From: DASPGQ01 sp035457705
GTDB lineage: Bacteria > Acidobacteriota > Vicinamibacteria > Marinacidobacterales > SMYC01
NCBI GenBank assembly: GCA_035457705.1
Contig: DATIBD010000039.1
Coordinates: 434,001-498,000, forward strand
Reading direction: 5' to 3'
Length of the DNA: 64,000 nucleotides
This document shows, piece by piece, positions 1 to 9,763 of this stretch. A model generated the notes under the pieces. That model saw nothing but the letters and a program-made list of their open reading frames with translations, had not been told where the DNA came from and ran no database searches. Each line of letters opens with the position of its first letter. Within the stretch, counting starts at the first letter, position 1. The position numbers were made by a program, and so were the translations under genes.

Positions 1-1
1 G

Positions 2-412
2 TCGGCGCTAACCGAGGGTAGAGACGAAGTCGAAGGGGCTCGCGTGCTGACCCAATGGGTCTACGACAACATCGCCAAATCGCCGACGTTGTCCATTCCC
101 AGCGCAACGGAAATCCTCGAACAGCGCGTCGGAGACTGCAACGAGCACACGGTTCTCTTCACCGCTCTCGCGCGCGCATCGGGACTTCCGACGAGAATAG
201 CGACCGGCCTCGTATACACGTCAGGCCAGTTCTACTACCATGCCTGGCCCGAGGTCTTCCTGGGTCAATGGGTCGCCGTCGACCCGACGTTGGGCCAGTT
301 TCCTGCCGACCCCATGCATTTGCGGCTGCTCACCGGGGGAATCGAGAACCAATACGAAGTGCTGGGCCTTCTCGGCCATGGCGTGACGATCGAGGTCGTC
401 GAAGTGCAATGA
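2..412 (+). CDS. Transglutaminase-like (papain-fold) protein, C-terminal part, cut by window edge
   Basis: The frame is open from base 2, so the gene begins upstream of the window; about 136 residues are visible. All three elements of a transglutaminase-core triad are present: Cys in GDCNEH, His in YYHAWPEV and Asp in AVDPT. Bacterial members are usually secreted or membrane-linked and act as proteases or amidases rather than true cross-linkers, so the substrate cannot be named. The stop overlaps the ATG of the next gene (ATGA at 409-412), indicating translational coupling to the ABC exporter. A GTG at 44 lies inside the domain and is not a credible start. Confidence 0.8.
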   Translation, partial: SALTEGRDEVEGARVLTQWVYDNIAKSPTLSIPSATEILEQRVGDCNEHTVLFTALARASGLPTRIATGLVYTSGQFYYHAWPEVFLGQWVAVDPTLGQFPADPMHLRLLTGGIENQYEVLGLLGHGVTIEVVEVQ

Positions 413-1158
413 TCCGGCTCCAAAACGTCACGAAACGCTACGGCGAGCGCGTGGCGGTGAGAGATCTCACGCTTCACGTAGGTGCCGGGGAGCTATTCGG
501 ATTTCTCGGGCCCAACGGCGCGGGAAAGACGACCACTATCAAGATGATCGCTGGGCTCCTGCGTCCGAGCTCGGGTGAGATTTTCCTCGCCGGCCACGAT
601 CTCGGGCGGGATCCAGTAAACGCCAAGGCCGCGCTGGGGTTCATTCCCGATCGACCCTTTCTTTACGAGAAGCTCACCGCGGCGGAGTTCCTGCGTTTCG
701 TTGCCGGCATCTACGGACTCGATGGACAGTCCTTGAATGGACGGATCGACGAGCTCTTGACTCTGGTGGAGCTTTCCCACGTGGGCTCGGAGCTGATCGA
801 GAGCTACTCGCACGGGATGAAACAGCGGCTCGTCATGGCGGCGGCATTCATCCACGAGCCGAAGGTGCTGGTCGTCGACGAGCCCATGGTCGGACTCGAC
901 CCCAAGGGAGCTCGCCTCATCAAGCGGGTCTTTCGCGAATACTGCTACCGAGGTTTCACAGTGTTCGTGTCGACCCATACGCTCGAGGTCGCTCAGGAGC
1001 TCTGCGATCGGATCGGAATCATTCAAGACGGTGAGCTCATCGCCCTGGGAACGATGGACGACCTCGAGACCAAGGCGCAGACTGGTCGCAACGATCTCGA
1101 GGGAATCTTCTTGAAGCTGACGGGCGGAGAGGGATTCCAGGAGGCGCACGAGCCGTAA
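409..1158 (+). CDS. ABC transporter ATP-binding protein
   Basis: A 249-residue nucleotide-binding subunit of an ABC-2-type exporter. Visible motifs are Walker A (GPNGAGKTTT), a signature loop variant YSHGMKQ, Walker B with catalytic Glu (VVDEPMVGLD) and the switch His (VSTHT). There is no fused membrane domain; the permease follows after a 3-base gap. The ATG at 409 is chosen because it overlaps the upstream stop and gives the usual N-terminus (IRLQNVTKRYG). An open frame continues upstream of this ATG but reads as a shadow of the transglutaminase gene. Substrate unknown. Confidence 0.9.
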   Translation: MIRLQNVTKRYGERVAVRDLTLHVGAGELFGFLGPNGAGKTTTIKMIAGLLRPSSGEIFLAGHDLGRDPVNAKAALGFIPDRPFLYEKLTAAEFLRFVAGIYGLDGQSLNGRIDELLTLVELSHVGSELIESYSHGMKQRLVMAAAFIHEPKVLVVDEPMVGLDPKGARLIKRVFREYCYRGFTVFVSTHTLEVAQELCDRIGIIQDGELIALGTMDDLETKAQTGRNDLEGIFLKLTGGEGFQEAHEP

Positions 1159-1161
1159 CCC

Positions 1162-2871
1162 ATGAACCTGGAATTCACGCCGGGACAGGTGGCGTTGCTC
1201 CTCGCTCCGTCGGTTCGTGGTATCAGAAACGGCCAACGGCGAGCGGGACGTTGGGAGCTCGTCAGGGCTCTGCTCTTCGGTGGATTGGCACTCCTGTTCG
1301 CCTTGCTCGTCTTCGCAGGCTTCTATCGCGTGCTTCTCTATATCGGCCAATTCGCCGAGTTCACCGCACCCTTGACCCTCCGAGTCCTCGACACCGTCTG
1401 CACTTTCTTGCTCACCGTGCTCATGGCGAGCACCATCGTGACTGCGCTATCGACGCAATACCTTTCCGAGGACCTGTCGCTGCTGGTTTCGAGCCCCGTT
1501 CCCCTGCCGGCGCTCTACGGGGCGCGCTTGATTCTCACCGCGGTACAGGCATCGTGGATGGTCGTCCTGTTCAGCATTCCGATCTACGCCGCTTTCGCGC
1601 TGAGCTCTCCGGCGCCTGGGCGATTTCTGCTCGCCGTCCTGCTCGTGCTGCCGCCCCTCGTGGGGATCGCCTCCGCTCTGGGAAGCATCGTGACCTCGAT
1701 TTTGATGGCCTTGTTTCCCGCCAGACGGGTCCGCGAGATGCTCGTCCTCCTCGGTGCGTTTTTCGTCGTGCTCCTGGTGTTTCTCATTCGGGTCCAGCAG
1801 CCGGAGAAGCTCTTGAATCCCCGTTCCATCTACGACGTTACCGAGTTCTTTGCCGCGTTTCAGACGCCGAGCTCACCGCTGCTCCCCAGTCAATGGGCAA
1901 CGGAGGTCCTCATCGCGAGCCGACGGGCCGAGCCTCTACCCCTGATGCCCCTCGCTCTGCTCTGGACCACTGCCGGCGCGGCGGTGGTCATGGGCTGCTG
2001 GCTGGCGCGGGGGATCTATCGCCAGGGCTATTCCCGCGCGCAGGAATCGCGCGGGGCGCGGATCTCGTCCTTGCCCATGGTTGACCATGCGCTCGAGTTT
2101 CTGACCCGACCCTTCGAGCTTCGCTTTCGCTCGCTGCTCCTCAAGGATCTGAGGACATTCGTTCGCGAGACGACGCAATGGTCCCAGCTTCTGCTGCTCC
2201 TCGCACTCATCGTGGTTTATCTCTACAACTTCAGCGTGTTGCCCTCGAACTTCACCTTCGCAACGTTCTACCTTCAGAACGTCTTCTCGTTCCTGAATCT
2301 GGGCTTGGCGGGATTCGTGCTGTCGGCCGTAGCGGTACGATTCGTCTTTACCTCGGTATCCAGCGAGGGTCGGGCGATATGGATCTTGAGGTCGTCTCCC
2401 TTGAGAATCGAGAAATTCCTATGGAGCAAATTCTGGACCGCCCTGCCACTTCTCTTGATACTCTCGCAGGTTCTGACTCTGGCATCGAACTACTTCCTTG
2501 GCGCGACCACTTTCATGACCATCTTGTCCTCGCTCACGATTCTCTTCGTCACCTTCGGTATCGTGGGTCTAGGCGTCGGGCTGGGAGCGACTTTTCCAAA
2601 GTTCCATTTCGAGAACGTGACGCAGATAGCTGGCAGCTCTGGGGGATTGCTCTATATGATCTCGGCAACGAGCTTCGTGGCGGCGGTCCTCCTCCTGGAA
2701 GCCGTCCCCGTCTACCTCTACTTGAGCTCTTCTTACCGAGGGGTGCCCCTGAGTGGGCGCGCAAGTTTCCTCATCATAGTCGCCTTGGCCGCCGTCGCGC
2801 TCGTGAATGCGCTCGCAGTATGGCTTCCGATGAAATGGGGCGCCAAGAAGCTGGCAGCGATGGAGCTCTAG
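1162..2871 (+). CDS. ABC-2-type transporter permease
   Basis: A 569-residue polytopic membrane protein, the partner of the ATPase just upstream. Hydrophobic segments cluster in two blocks (roughly residues 30-260 and 330-560) separated by a charged cytoplasmic stretch, a layout seen in long ABC-2 permeases that hold two copies of the membrane domain. The ATG at 1162 lies 3 bases after the ATPase stop. The TAG stop is part of a 14-base motif (2869-2882) that recurs twice elsewhere in the window. The family is clear by context, but the exported substrate cannot be inferred. Confidence 0.85.
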   Translation: MNLEFTPGQVALLLAPSVRGIRNGQRRAGRWELVRALLFGGLALLFALLVFAGFYRVLLYIGQFAEFTAPLTLRVLDTVCTFLLTVLMASTIVTALSTQYLSEDLSLLVSSPVPLPALYGARLILTAVQASWMVVLFSIPIYAAFALSSPAPGRFLLAVLLVLPPLVGIASALGSIVTSILMALFPARRVREMLVLLGAFFVVLLVFLIRVQQPEKLLNPRSIYDVTEFFAAFQTPSSPLLPSQWATEVLIASRRAEPLPLMPLALLWTTAGAAVVMGCWLARGIYRQGYSRAQESRGARISSLPMVDHALEFLTRPFELRFRSLLLKDLRTFVRETTQWSQLLLLLALIVVYLYNFSVLPSNFTFATFYLQNVFSFLNLGLAGFVLSAVAVRFVFTSVSSEGRAIWILRSSPLRIEKFLWSKFWTALPLLLILSQVLTLASNYFLGATTFMTILSSLTILFVTFGIVGLGVGLGATFPKFHFENVTQIAGSSGGLLYMISATSFVAAVLLLEAVPVYLYLSSSYRGVPLSGRASFLIIVALAAVALVNALAVWLPMKWGAKKLAAMEL

Positions 2872-2882
2872 CAGGCTGATGA
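2869..2882 (+). repeat. TAGCAGGCTGATGA motif, copy 1
   Basis: A 14-base motif starting at the TAG stop of the permease gene and containing the ATG of the next gene. Identical at 19069-19082 and with one change (C to G) at 28909-28922. Copy 2 also starts exactly at a TAG stop. Origin unknown. Confidence 0.45.
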
Positions 2883-4960
2883 GCACAATCGAACGGAACG
2901 ATCATGGCAGGGTTCGAGTGCTGATCTTGAACAACCCGCCCGTCAACGGGTTGAGTGTGGCGGTTCGAGGCGCGCTGTTCCGAGAGCTTGGGGACGCTCT
3001 CGACGACGACGACGTCGAGGCCATCGTTCTTGCCGGTGATGGCAAGATGTTCAGCGCCGGTGCCGACATTCGAGAGTTCGGGGTGAAGCCACCGGCGGGA
3101 AGCATCAACCTTCCCGAGCTCATCGATGCGATCGAGCGGTCGTACAAGCCCGTCGTCGCGGCCATCCATGGGGTCGCCGCCGGCGGCGGGCTCGAGCTGG
3201 CGCTCGGATGCCACGAGAGGGTGGCTGCGGCCGACGCTCGCGTAGGGCTGCCGGAAGTCACCCTGGGGATCATCCCTGGCGCGGGCGGCACGCAACGGCT
3301 TCCCCGCCTCATTGGTGTCGGCCCTGCGCTCGACGTCATTCTCTCGGGAAAATTGCTGCCGGCGCCGGAGGCGGAGAAGCTCGGCATCCTGGACGGTGTC
3401 GTCGAGAGCGCACCGATAGCCGCCGCCTTGACACGAGCCCGACAACTCGTGGGGCAATCGCTTCGAAGAGCATCGAGGCTGACCGCCATCGCGGATGACT
3501 CCCTGTTCGAGCGTACGAGAGAGTCGATCGCCAGGAAGGCGCGGGGCCTGGAAGCGCCCCTTGCCGCCATCGAGGCCGTACGGGCCGCAATCGAGCTTCG
3601 CGAACGAGGTTTCGAAAAAGAGAGGGAGCTGTTCCTCGGGCTCGTGGACTCCGATCAATCCCGGGCCCAGAGACACCTTTTCTTCGCCGAACGGGAAGCC
3701 CATAAAGTGCCCGGCGTTTCCAAGGACACACGGACGCGCCGCATCGAGTCCGTCGGAGTCGTCGGATGCGGCACCATGGGGAGCGGCATCACCGTGTGCT
3801 TTGCCGACGCCGGCATCCCGGTCGTGGTGGTCGAGGACGACACGGATACGCTCGAGCGCGGTCTCGAGAAGATCCGGGGAATCTATGCCTCGAGCGTTGC
3901 CAAGGGACGGTCGAGCCAGGCGGACATGGACATCCGGCTCGGGCGGATCCGAGGTACGACGGACTTCGAGGATCTGGCCCAGGCCGACCTCGTGATCGAA
4001 GCGGTCTTCGAGGACATGACGGTCAAGAAGGAGGTTTTTGGAAGACTCGACCGGGTCTGCAAGAGAGACGCCATTCTTGCTACCAACACATCGTCGCTCG
4101 ACGTGAACGAGATCGCCTCCTCCACCTCCAGGCCGGAGAGAGTGGTCGGGATGCATTTCTTCAGCCCCGCCCAGGTGATGAAGCTCGTCGAGAACGTGCG
4201 GGGTAAAACGAGCTCACCAGAGACCATCGCCACGGTGATGGAGCTCGTCAAGCGTCTCGACAAAGTGGGCGTTATCGTTGGAGTCTGTGACGGCTTCGTG
4301 GGCAACCGGATGCTCTACGCCTACCGGCGACAAGCGGACTTCCTGCTCGAGGAAGGTGCCCTGCCCCAGCAAGTCGATCGCGCCCTCTATGACTTCGGGT
4401 TTCCCATGGGCCCGTTTGCCATGGCCGATCTCGCTGGGCTCGACATCGGCTGGGCGGTTCGCAAGCGCCAGGGAGGTACCCGCCCTCGACATCTCCGCTA
4501 CTCCCCGATCGCCGACCGGATCTGCGAGATGGGGCGTTTCGGTCAGAAGACGCGAGCAGGGTGGTATCGCTACGAAAAAGAAAGCCGAGCTCCGATTCCC
4601 GATCCGGAGATCGACCAACTCATCGAACGGGTATCCGCAGAGCTCGGCATAACTCGGCGGCCCATTCGTGACGAGGAGATCGTCGAGCGGTGCATCTACG
4701 CGCTGATCAACGAGGGCGCCAGGATTCTCGAGGAGGGCATCGCTCTCCGCGCCGGCGATATCGACGTGGTCTGGGTATATGGTTACGGCTTCCCTCGTTA
4801 TCGCGGCGGTCCGATGTTCTATGCAGACCTCGTGGGTCTCGAGAACGTAAAGCGGGCACTGACTCGGCTGAACGCGAGCCCAGGTGATTGGATGGAACCC
4901 TCCCCTCTTCTGTCAGAGCTCGCCAACGAGGGGCGGCGCTTTTCGGATTGGCATCCATGA
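2879..4960 (+). CDS. Enoyl-CoA hydratase / 3-hydroxyacyl-CoA dehydrogenase fusion
   Basis: A 693-residue bifunctional beta-oxidation enzyme (FadB/FadJ/EHHADH type). The N-terminal crotonase half has the oxyanion-hole segments FSAGADIREF and AAGGGLELALG and the active-site region LPEVTLGIIPGAGGTQRLP. The second half has an NAD-binding Rossmann loop (GVVGCGTMGSG), ATNTSSL, the catalytic His in MHFFSPAQVMKLVE and GNRMLYAY. It would hydrate 2-enoyl-CoA and oxidise the resulting L-3-hydroxyacyl-CoA. No thiolase is adjacent. The start at 2879 is 8 bases after the permease stop. Length is close to the family norm of about 700-730. Confidence 0.93.
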   Translation: MSTIERNDHGRVRVLILNNPPVNGLSVAVRGALFRELGDALDDDDVEAIVLAGDGKMFSAGADIREFGVKPPAGSINLPELIDAIERSYKPVVAAIHGVAAGGGLELALGCHERVAAADARVGLPEVTLGIIPGAGGTQRLPRLIGVGPALDVILSGKLLPAPEAEKLGILDGVVESAPIAAALTRARQLVGQSLRRASRLTAIADDSLFERTRESIARKARGLEAPLAAIEAVRAAIELRERGFEKERELFLGLVDSDQSRAQRHLFFAEREAHKVPGVSKDTRTRRIESVGVVGCGTMGSGITVCFADAGIPVVVVEDDTDTLERGLEKIRGIYASSVAKGRSSQADMDIRLGRIRGTTDFEDLAQADLVIEAVFEDMTVKKEVFGRLDRVCKRDAILATNTSSLDVNEIASSTSRPERVVGMHFFSPAQVMKLVENVRGKTSSPETIATVMELVKRLDKVGVIVGVCDGFVGNRMLYAYRRQADFLLEEGALPQQVDRALYDFGFPMGPFAMADLAGLDIGWAVRKRQGGTRPRHLRYSPIADRICEMGRFGQKTRAGWYRYEKESRAPIPDPEIDQLIERVSAELGITRRPIRDEEIVERCIYALINEGARILEEGIALRAGDIDVVWVYGYGFPRYRGGPMFYADLVGLENVKRALTRLNASPGDWMEPSPLLSELANEGRRFSDWHP

Positions 4961-4995
4961 CGCAGTGCGGAATCGGGTTTCACTTCAGAAAAAAC

Positions 4996-5024
4996 TTGAC
5001 TTTCTCCAAGAGCTACACCATACT
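4996..5024 (+). promoter_or_regulatory. Candidate sigma-70 promoter of the cellulose operon
   Basis: TTGACT at 4996-5001 and CATACT at 5019-5024 with a 17-base spacer. It lies 218 bases upstream of the bcsA start and would give a long leader with several hairpins. A prediction from consensus only. Confidence 0.4.
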
Positions 5025-5241
5025 CCTCCCGATTCGACCTCCCCAACGGCGAGTCAACGTAAACCAACGTTGAACCGCAGGTTCGCCGGTGCCCCTCCCC
5101 AGAGAGGGGTGTAACCAACGGCTGCGGCTAGCCCGAAAGGGCCGGCGATGTCTCTCCAACCGCATCGTGTCCGCACAGCCGTGGTGTGGACTCCGCAGGC
5201 CCGCTCTTTCGCGCTAGCGCGGGCCGCGAGGGTCTCTCGGT
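5025..5241 (+). other. Hairpin-rich 5' leader before bcsA
   Basis: No gene fits here. Five short stems follow one another: 5055-5060/5067-5072; 5072-5076/5080-5084; 5092-5097/5104-5109; a GAAA-capped stem at 5131-5142; and 5198-5204/5219-5225. The last ends 16 bases before the bcsA start and could mask it. The region matches no riboswitch consensus I know well. It may be a leader RNA with a regulatory role, or merely GC-rich sequence that folds. Confidence 0.35.
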
Positions 5242-7539
5242 TTGTTCTTCAGGCAAAGCGCTCGGCTTCGAGAAAAAACAGCCCTCGGGCTGTGCGGCAT
5301 CGCGCTCGCCGTCCTGGTCTTCATGTCCGCTCTGCCGGTCTATCTCGAGGCGCAGCTCGCCCTTGCGGCGCTGATTCTGGCTTCGCTGATCGCCGCACGA
5401 AGGCGCTGCGACCGTGGCACGATGCGAATGGCCTTTCTCATCGCGGGCGCATTCTTGTCGCTCCGGTACATCGTCTGGCGGGCCACCGCGACTCTTTCGT
5501 ACCACGATTCGATGAGCTTCGTTGCCGCGCTCCTCCTGTTCTTTGCGGAGATTTACGGCGTTGCCATCTATTTTCTCGGTATCTTCGTCAACCTTCAGCC
5601 GGCGAAGCGAGACTCGATCCCCTTGCCGGAGGATCCCGACGAGCTCCCCACGGTTGACATCCTCATCCCGAGCTACAACGAGGACCCCGAGCTGCTCGAG
5701 ATCACCTTGATGGCGGCCACACAGATCGACTTCCCCGCCGAGAAGCTCAACGTCTTTCTCCTCGATGATGGCGGCACGTTGGCCAAACGCGAGAACCGGA
5801 TTCCGGCTCTCGCGGAAGAGGCCCGCCGCCGTCACCAAACGCTTCGCGAACTGTGCGCCGACCTGGGTGTCCGATATCTCACCCGCGCGACGAACGAGCA
5901 TGCCAAAGCGGGGAACATCAATGCGGCGCTGCGGGTCACTTACAGTGATTTGATCCTCGTGCTCGATGCCGACCACGTCCCATCACGAGACATCCTGCGT
6001 GAAACGGTGGGCTGGCTGATTCGGGACCCCGATCTTTCTCTTGTCCAGACCCCTCATTTCTTTCAGAGCCCTGACCCGATCGAAAAGAACCTCGGAACCT
6101 TCCAGCGCATGCCCAGCGAGAATCAAATGTTCTACGGCGCCATCCAGCTCGGCCTGGATTCCTGGAACTCGTCGTTCTTCTGCGGGTCGGCCGCGGTGCT
6201 GAGGCGAAGTCACCTCGAGTCGATCGGGGGCTTCCAGTGCCTGAGCATCACCGAGGACGCCGAGACCGCGCTCGAGCTCCACGCTCGTGGCTATCGCAGC
6301 GCGTACCTGCGCAAGCCCCTCATCGCCGGGCTGCAGCCGGAGACTTTCACCGGGTTCGTGATCCAGCGCGTGCGATGGGCTCAAGGCATGATTCAGATCT
6401 TCTTACTGAAGAACCCTTTGACGAAACGAGGTCTCAGCCTGGCCCAGCGTTTGTGCTACTTGAGTAGCTCCTGTTTCTGGCTGTTTCCGTTCGCGCGTGT
6501 GATATTCCTGCTGGCCCCTTCGGCCTATCTTCTGCTCGGGCTCAAAATCTACGATACGAACTTGCTGGGCTTTTTATCCTACGCCGTCCCTCATCTGATG
6601 GGTGCCACCATCGTGTCCCACTTTCTGTACGGCAAAGTAAGGTGGTTCCTGGTCTCGGAGCTCTACGAAGTGATGCAATCACTGTTTTGTCTCCGCGGAC
6701 TCTGGGCCGTGTTGCGCCGACCCCGGTCGCCCAGTTTTCGAGTCACGCCCAAAGGGGAAAGGCTCGACCGGGATTACGTCTCGCCCCTGAGCAAACCTTT
6801 TTATGTTCTGTCCCTGATCACTCTCGCCTCTCTGGCGGCAGGCATCCACCGCCTGGCCACCGTCCGCGCCGATGCCGATGCGACCCTCATCACCATGGGG
6901 TGGGCATCATTCAATCTCGTTTTGATTATCGGCGCCCTCGGCGCTCTGTTCGAGCGCCGCCAGATTCGGCGCAGCTGGAGAATGCCCGCATCCGGTCGGG
7001 CGAAGCTGCAGATCGGAGCGACCGAAGCTTCGGTCACCCTCCAGGAGCTATCCCTTGGAGGGATGAGCTTCGTCCTCGCCCCTTTCGGGCTCGATCCCGA
7101 CGTCCTCCAAAAGAATTCCCCGGCCAGGCTGACGATTCGAGCTCGGGAAATGAAGGCTCCCTTGAGTCTCGATCTGATCCTCGGAAGGCGGGTCGACCTC
7201 CCCAGCGGGGAGATTGTCGTCGGAGCGCGGTTCGCCCCATGTTCGCTTTCCGATCGGGCCGATATCGTATCCCTGGTTCACGGCGACAGCACGCGCTGGG
7301 ACGAAAGTCTCGCTCGAGCTTGCGGCGTTCGAGGACCGTTGAGCAGTGCCGCCTTCCTGATGGCGAGGGGCGCCAAACACGCCGCCATCCATATATTCGC
7401 GCTCGTGAGCACCCAGTTGTCCCTGTCGAAAGAACTCCTCTGGCAACATCTGGCACATCAAACCACGGAGAGCCACGACGATGGAATCAAGACAAAACAA
7501 CTTGACGATTCATCTGGATTGTCGACGGCGTCGGCGTGA
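5242..7539 (+). CDS. bcsA: Cellulose synthase catalytic subunit (UDP-forming) with PilZ domain
   Basis: A 765-residue family 2 glycosyltransferase of the inner membrane that polymerises UDP-glucose into cellulose. Processive GT2 motifs are complete: DDG (Asp175-Asp176), DAD (242-244), TED (337-339) and QRVRW (375-379). TM helices flank the catalytic domain. The C-terminal part (about 572-680) is a PilZ domain with RRQIRR and LSLGG, the c-di-GMP binding elements, although the usual Asp before LSxGG is Glu. An in-frame stop at 5215 excludes an earlier start, so the TTG at 5242, with GAGGG 9 bases upstream, is chosen; ATG 5323 would remove the first membrane segment. First gene of a bcsABZC operon. 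Confidence 0.93.
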   Translation: MFFRQSARLREKTALGLCGIALAVLVFMSALPVYLEAQLALAALILASLIAARRRCDRGTMRMAFLIAGAFLSLRYIVWRATATLSYHDSMSFVAALLLFFAEIYGVAIYFLGIFVNLQPAKRDSIPLPEDPDELPTVDILIPSYNEDPELLEITLMAATQIDFPAEKLNVFLLDDGGTLAKRENRIPALAEEARRRHQTLRELCADLGVRYLTRATNEHAKAGNINAALRVTYSDLILVLDADHVPSRDILRETVGWLIRDPDLSLVQTPHFFQSPDPIEKNLGTFQRMPSENQMFYGAIQLGLDSWNSSFFCGSAAVLRRSHLESIGGFQCLSITEDAETALELHARGYRSAYLRKPLIAGLQPETFTGFVIQRVRWAQGMIQIFLLKNPLTKRGLSLAQRLCYLSSSCFWLFPFARVIFLLAPSAYLLLGLKIYDTNLLGFLSYAVPHLMGATIVSHFLYGKVRWFLVSELYEVMQSLFCLRGLWAVLRRPRSPSFRVTPKGERLDRDYVSPLSKPFYVLSLITLASLAAGIHRLATVRADADATLITMGWASFNLVLIIGALGALFERRQIRRSWRMPASGRAKLQIGATEASVTLQELSLGGMSFVLAPFGLDPDVLQKNSPARLTIRAREMKAPLSLDLILGRRVDLPSGEIVVGARFAPCSLSDRADIVSLVHGDSTRWDESLARACGVRGPLSSAAFLMARGAKHAAIHIFALVSTQLSLSKELLWQHLAHQTTESHDDGIKTKQLDDSSGLSTASA

Positions 7540-9763
7540 CCGCCTCGTCATGCTTCGTCCGTCGCTCTCGGTGATTCTCGTACTCGCCGGAGTCTCGTCT
7601 CTTGGCGCCGAGCCGTCATCCTTTCAACAGGAGATGCCACTGGGACAATTCGTCGAGCCCGACGAGGTATTGACGCTCCGGCCCCACCGCTCCGACGCCG
7701 TGGTATACCTGCCCATCTCGACGCGGGTCGACATGGAGCGGGTCACGTTGCATCTCGAGTTCACGAACTCCGTATCCTTGCTCGAGGAGCGTTCCCAGCT
7801 CATCGTGAGCCTCAATGGCGGCATCCTGCGACAGTTTCGCCTCAACCCCGACCGCCCGACGGTCGTCGAGGACATTCCGCTTCCCCCGGACTTGATTCGA
7901 CACGGCTACAACCAGTTGAGGTTCCACGCCATTCAGCACTATGCGAGCCAGTGCGAGGACGGAACCGCTCACGAGCTCTGGACCCAGATCGACTTGATGG
8001 CGTCCTCGGTGCGCTTGGAAGGGCGAATGAGGCCGGTGGAAACGAAGCTCTCCGAGCTCTCCAGTCTCATCGATCGAAGGCTCTGGGGAAGCTACGAGCT
8101 CGACCTCGTGACGCCTACCACGGAGCTTCAGGACACTCATCTCCGATGGGGCTCGCTCATCTCCCAAGGTGCGTCGCTCCTTCTGGACTACGTCCCCTTG
8201 AAAGTGCATTGGGTCCCCCGGATCAATGACGACAAATCCACCGCCAGAGATGCTGTGCTCTTCGGCACCAAAGCCGAGCTGGCTCCTGTCCTCGGTTCAG
8301 CACGGACGGCCCGCATCACGGGTCCCTACCTCGCCCTCTCACCGCTCGGCGAAGAAGGTACTCGATTTCTGCTCGTCGTGTCGGGTGCCGACGAGGCGGA
8401 CGTAACCCTTGCCGCTACGGCTTTCGCCTTTCTCGATTTCCCCTTTCCTGACGCGAGCGAGATCGAAATCACAGGCGTGGAAGTGCCCCAGCTCGATTCC
8501 TACTCGGCCCACGGGAGCCTGCAAGAGGGCCGAAAGTACGATTTCGCCGAGCTCGGCACGGAGACCATCAGCTTCCATGGGCTCAGCTCCAAGGCGGCGG
8601 AGCTCTCGGTATGGCTCCCACCCGACCTCTTCTCGCCCGGCCCCGAGCAGGTAGAGCTCGTCCTGCACCTTGCCTACGGAGCGGCGCTGCGGAGCGATTC
8701 GGTTCTCAACGTCACCCTCAACGGGCGCTTCGAAAACGCCATCTTTCTCGATGATCCGAGAGGAGGGGTGTTCTGGGACTATCGAATCAGGATTCCGCTG
8801 CGCTCGTTCAAGCCAGGAAAGAACCTTATCGAGTTCGAGCCTCACATGATGCCCTGGGTGTCGGCCGAATGCGCCCCCATTCAGGAGGGCAACCTTCGAC
8901 TTACGCTGTTCGACGACTCCACGCTTTCGCTGCCCGAGGCGACGCATCTCGTTTCAATGCCCGATCTGTCTCTTCTGAGTCGAACGGGGTTTCCCTACGT
9001 CGCGAACTCGGCGGGCTCGGGCCTTTCGCTGCAGCTCTTGAGTCGCGAGCCAGGTGCCGTGGAATCGGCCTGGATGTTCCTGGGAAAGCTGGCCCAGATC
9101 GTGACATTCCCCTTGCTCGATTCGCGGGTGTCCTTCGCCCCGATGAACGACTACGAGAATCTCCTGATCGTGGGAACGGAGGACCAGTTGGACCTCGAGC
9201 TCCTCTCGAGCGCGCCGCTCCAGCTGGGGGAGCTCACTCGAGTACCCCACCCGATCGTGGAGCAGCCGCGCGCGGTGGCGACGGACTCCGGACCGGTCAT
9301 GAAATGGACCGAACGAGTTTGGGCCAAGGAGAGCAACGGACGGACCAACGGCTCCACGGCACGGGTCAGTCACAGCGGCGGTCTGGGACGGTACCGAGCC
9401 CTCTTTCAATTCGAATCGCCGGATCGGGACGGGGCAACGATCACGGTTTTTGCCGCGGCATCTTCGGACGACTTGTCACGCGGTATGAGCCACCTGGTGG
9501 AGCCCAGCTTCTGGTCAAACATGGCCGGCGACCTGGTCCTCTGGAAGGACACGCCCGATTCGATGCGATCGCAACAGGCCGGACCCCTCTATCAGACCGG
9601 TGATAGGAGTCCGGTCGCGCGAACCAGCCATTTGTTCTCGCACAGGCCCTTGACCTGGTTCGTCGGCCTGCTGGCCTCCGTGGCCGTCCTGAGCATCACG
9701 GGACGACACCTGCTCCAACAGTATCGCGGAAAGCACCAACCCTACCTCGAAGAGAACGCCTGA
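7481..9763 (+). CDS. bcsB: Cellulose synthase regulatory subunit BcsB
   Basis: A periplasmic, membrane-anchored partner of BcsA that guides the nascent glucan. It has an N-terminal hydrophobic signal segment (RPSLSVILVLAGVSSLGA), an all-beta periplasmic body and a C-terminal TM anchor (WFVGLLASVAVLSIT) followed by a basic tail, the BcsB layout. Length of 760 residues is near the norm. The ATG at 7481 has GGAGAG 8 bases upstream and overlaps bcsA by 59 bases; an ATG at 7550 would start directly at the signal peptide and sits 10 bases after bcsA. I favour 7481 on the ribosome-binding site. Confidence 0.88.
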   Translation: MESRQNNLTIHLDCRRRRRDRLVMLRPSLSVILVLAGVSSLGAEPSSFQQEMPLGQFVEPDEVLTLRPHRSDAVVYLPISTRVDMERVTLHLEFTNSVSLLEERSQLIVSLNGGILRQFRLNPDRPTVVEDIPLPPDLIRHGYNQLRFHAIQHYASQCEDGTAHELWTQIDLMASSVRLEGRMRPVETKLSELSSLIDRRLWGSYELDLVTPTTELQDTHLRWGSLISQGASLLLDYVPLKVHWVPRINDDKSTARDAVLFGTKAELAPVLGSARTARITGPYLALSPLGEEGTRFLLVVSGADEADVTLAATAFAFLDFPFPDASEIEITGVEVPQLDSYSAHGSLQEGRKYDFAELGTETISFHGLSSKAAELSVWLPPDLFSPGPEQVELVLHLAYGAALRSDSVLNVTLNGRFENAIFLDDPRGGVFWDYRIRIPLRSFKPGKNLIEFEPHMMPWVSAECAPIQEGNLRLTLFDDSTLSLPEATHLVSMPDLSLLSRTGFPYVANSAGSGLSLQLLSREPGAVESAWMFLGKLAQIVTFPLLDSRVSFAPMNDYENLLIVGTEDQLDLELLSSAPLQLGELTRVPHPIVEQPRAVATDSGPVMKWTERVWAKESNGRTNGSTARVSHSGGLGRYRALFQFESPDRDGATITVFAAASSDDLSRGMSHLVEPSFWSNMAGDLVLWKDTPDSMRSQQAGPLYQTGDRSPVARTSHLFSHRPLTWFVGLLASVAVLSITGRHLLQQYRGKHQPYLEENA

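Noticed and set aside
5131..5200. Possible c-di-GMP or fluoride riboswitch (GAAA-capped stem, GGCGATG and AACCGC before bcsA)
   Set aside because: The conserved GGCAAACC/ACGCAAAGC elements of the c-di-GMP-I class are missing, and the 3' half of the fluoride motif is absent. Only a generic structured leader can be supported.
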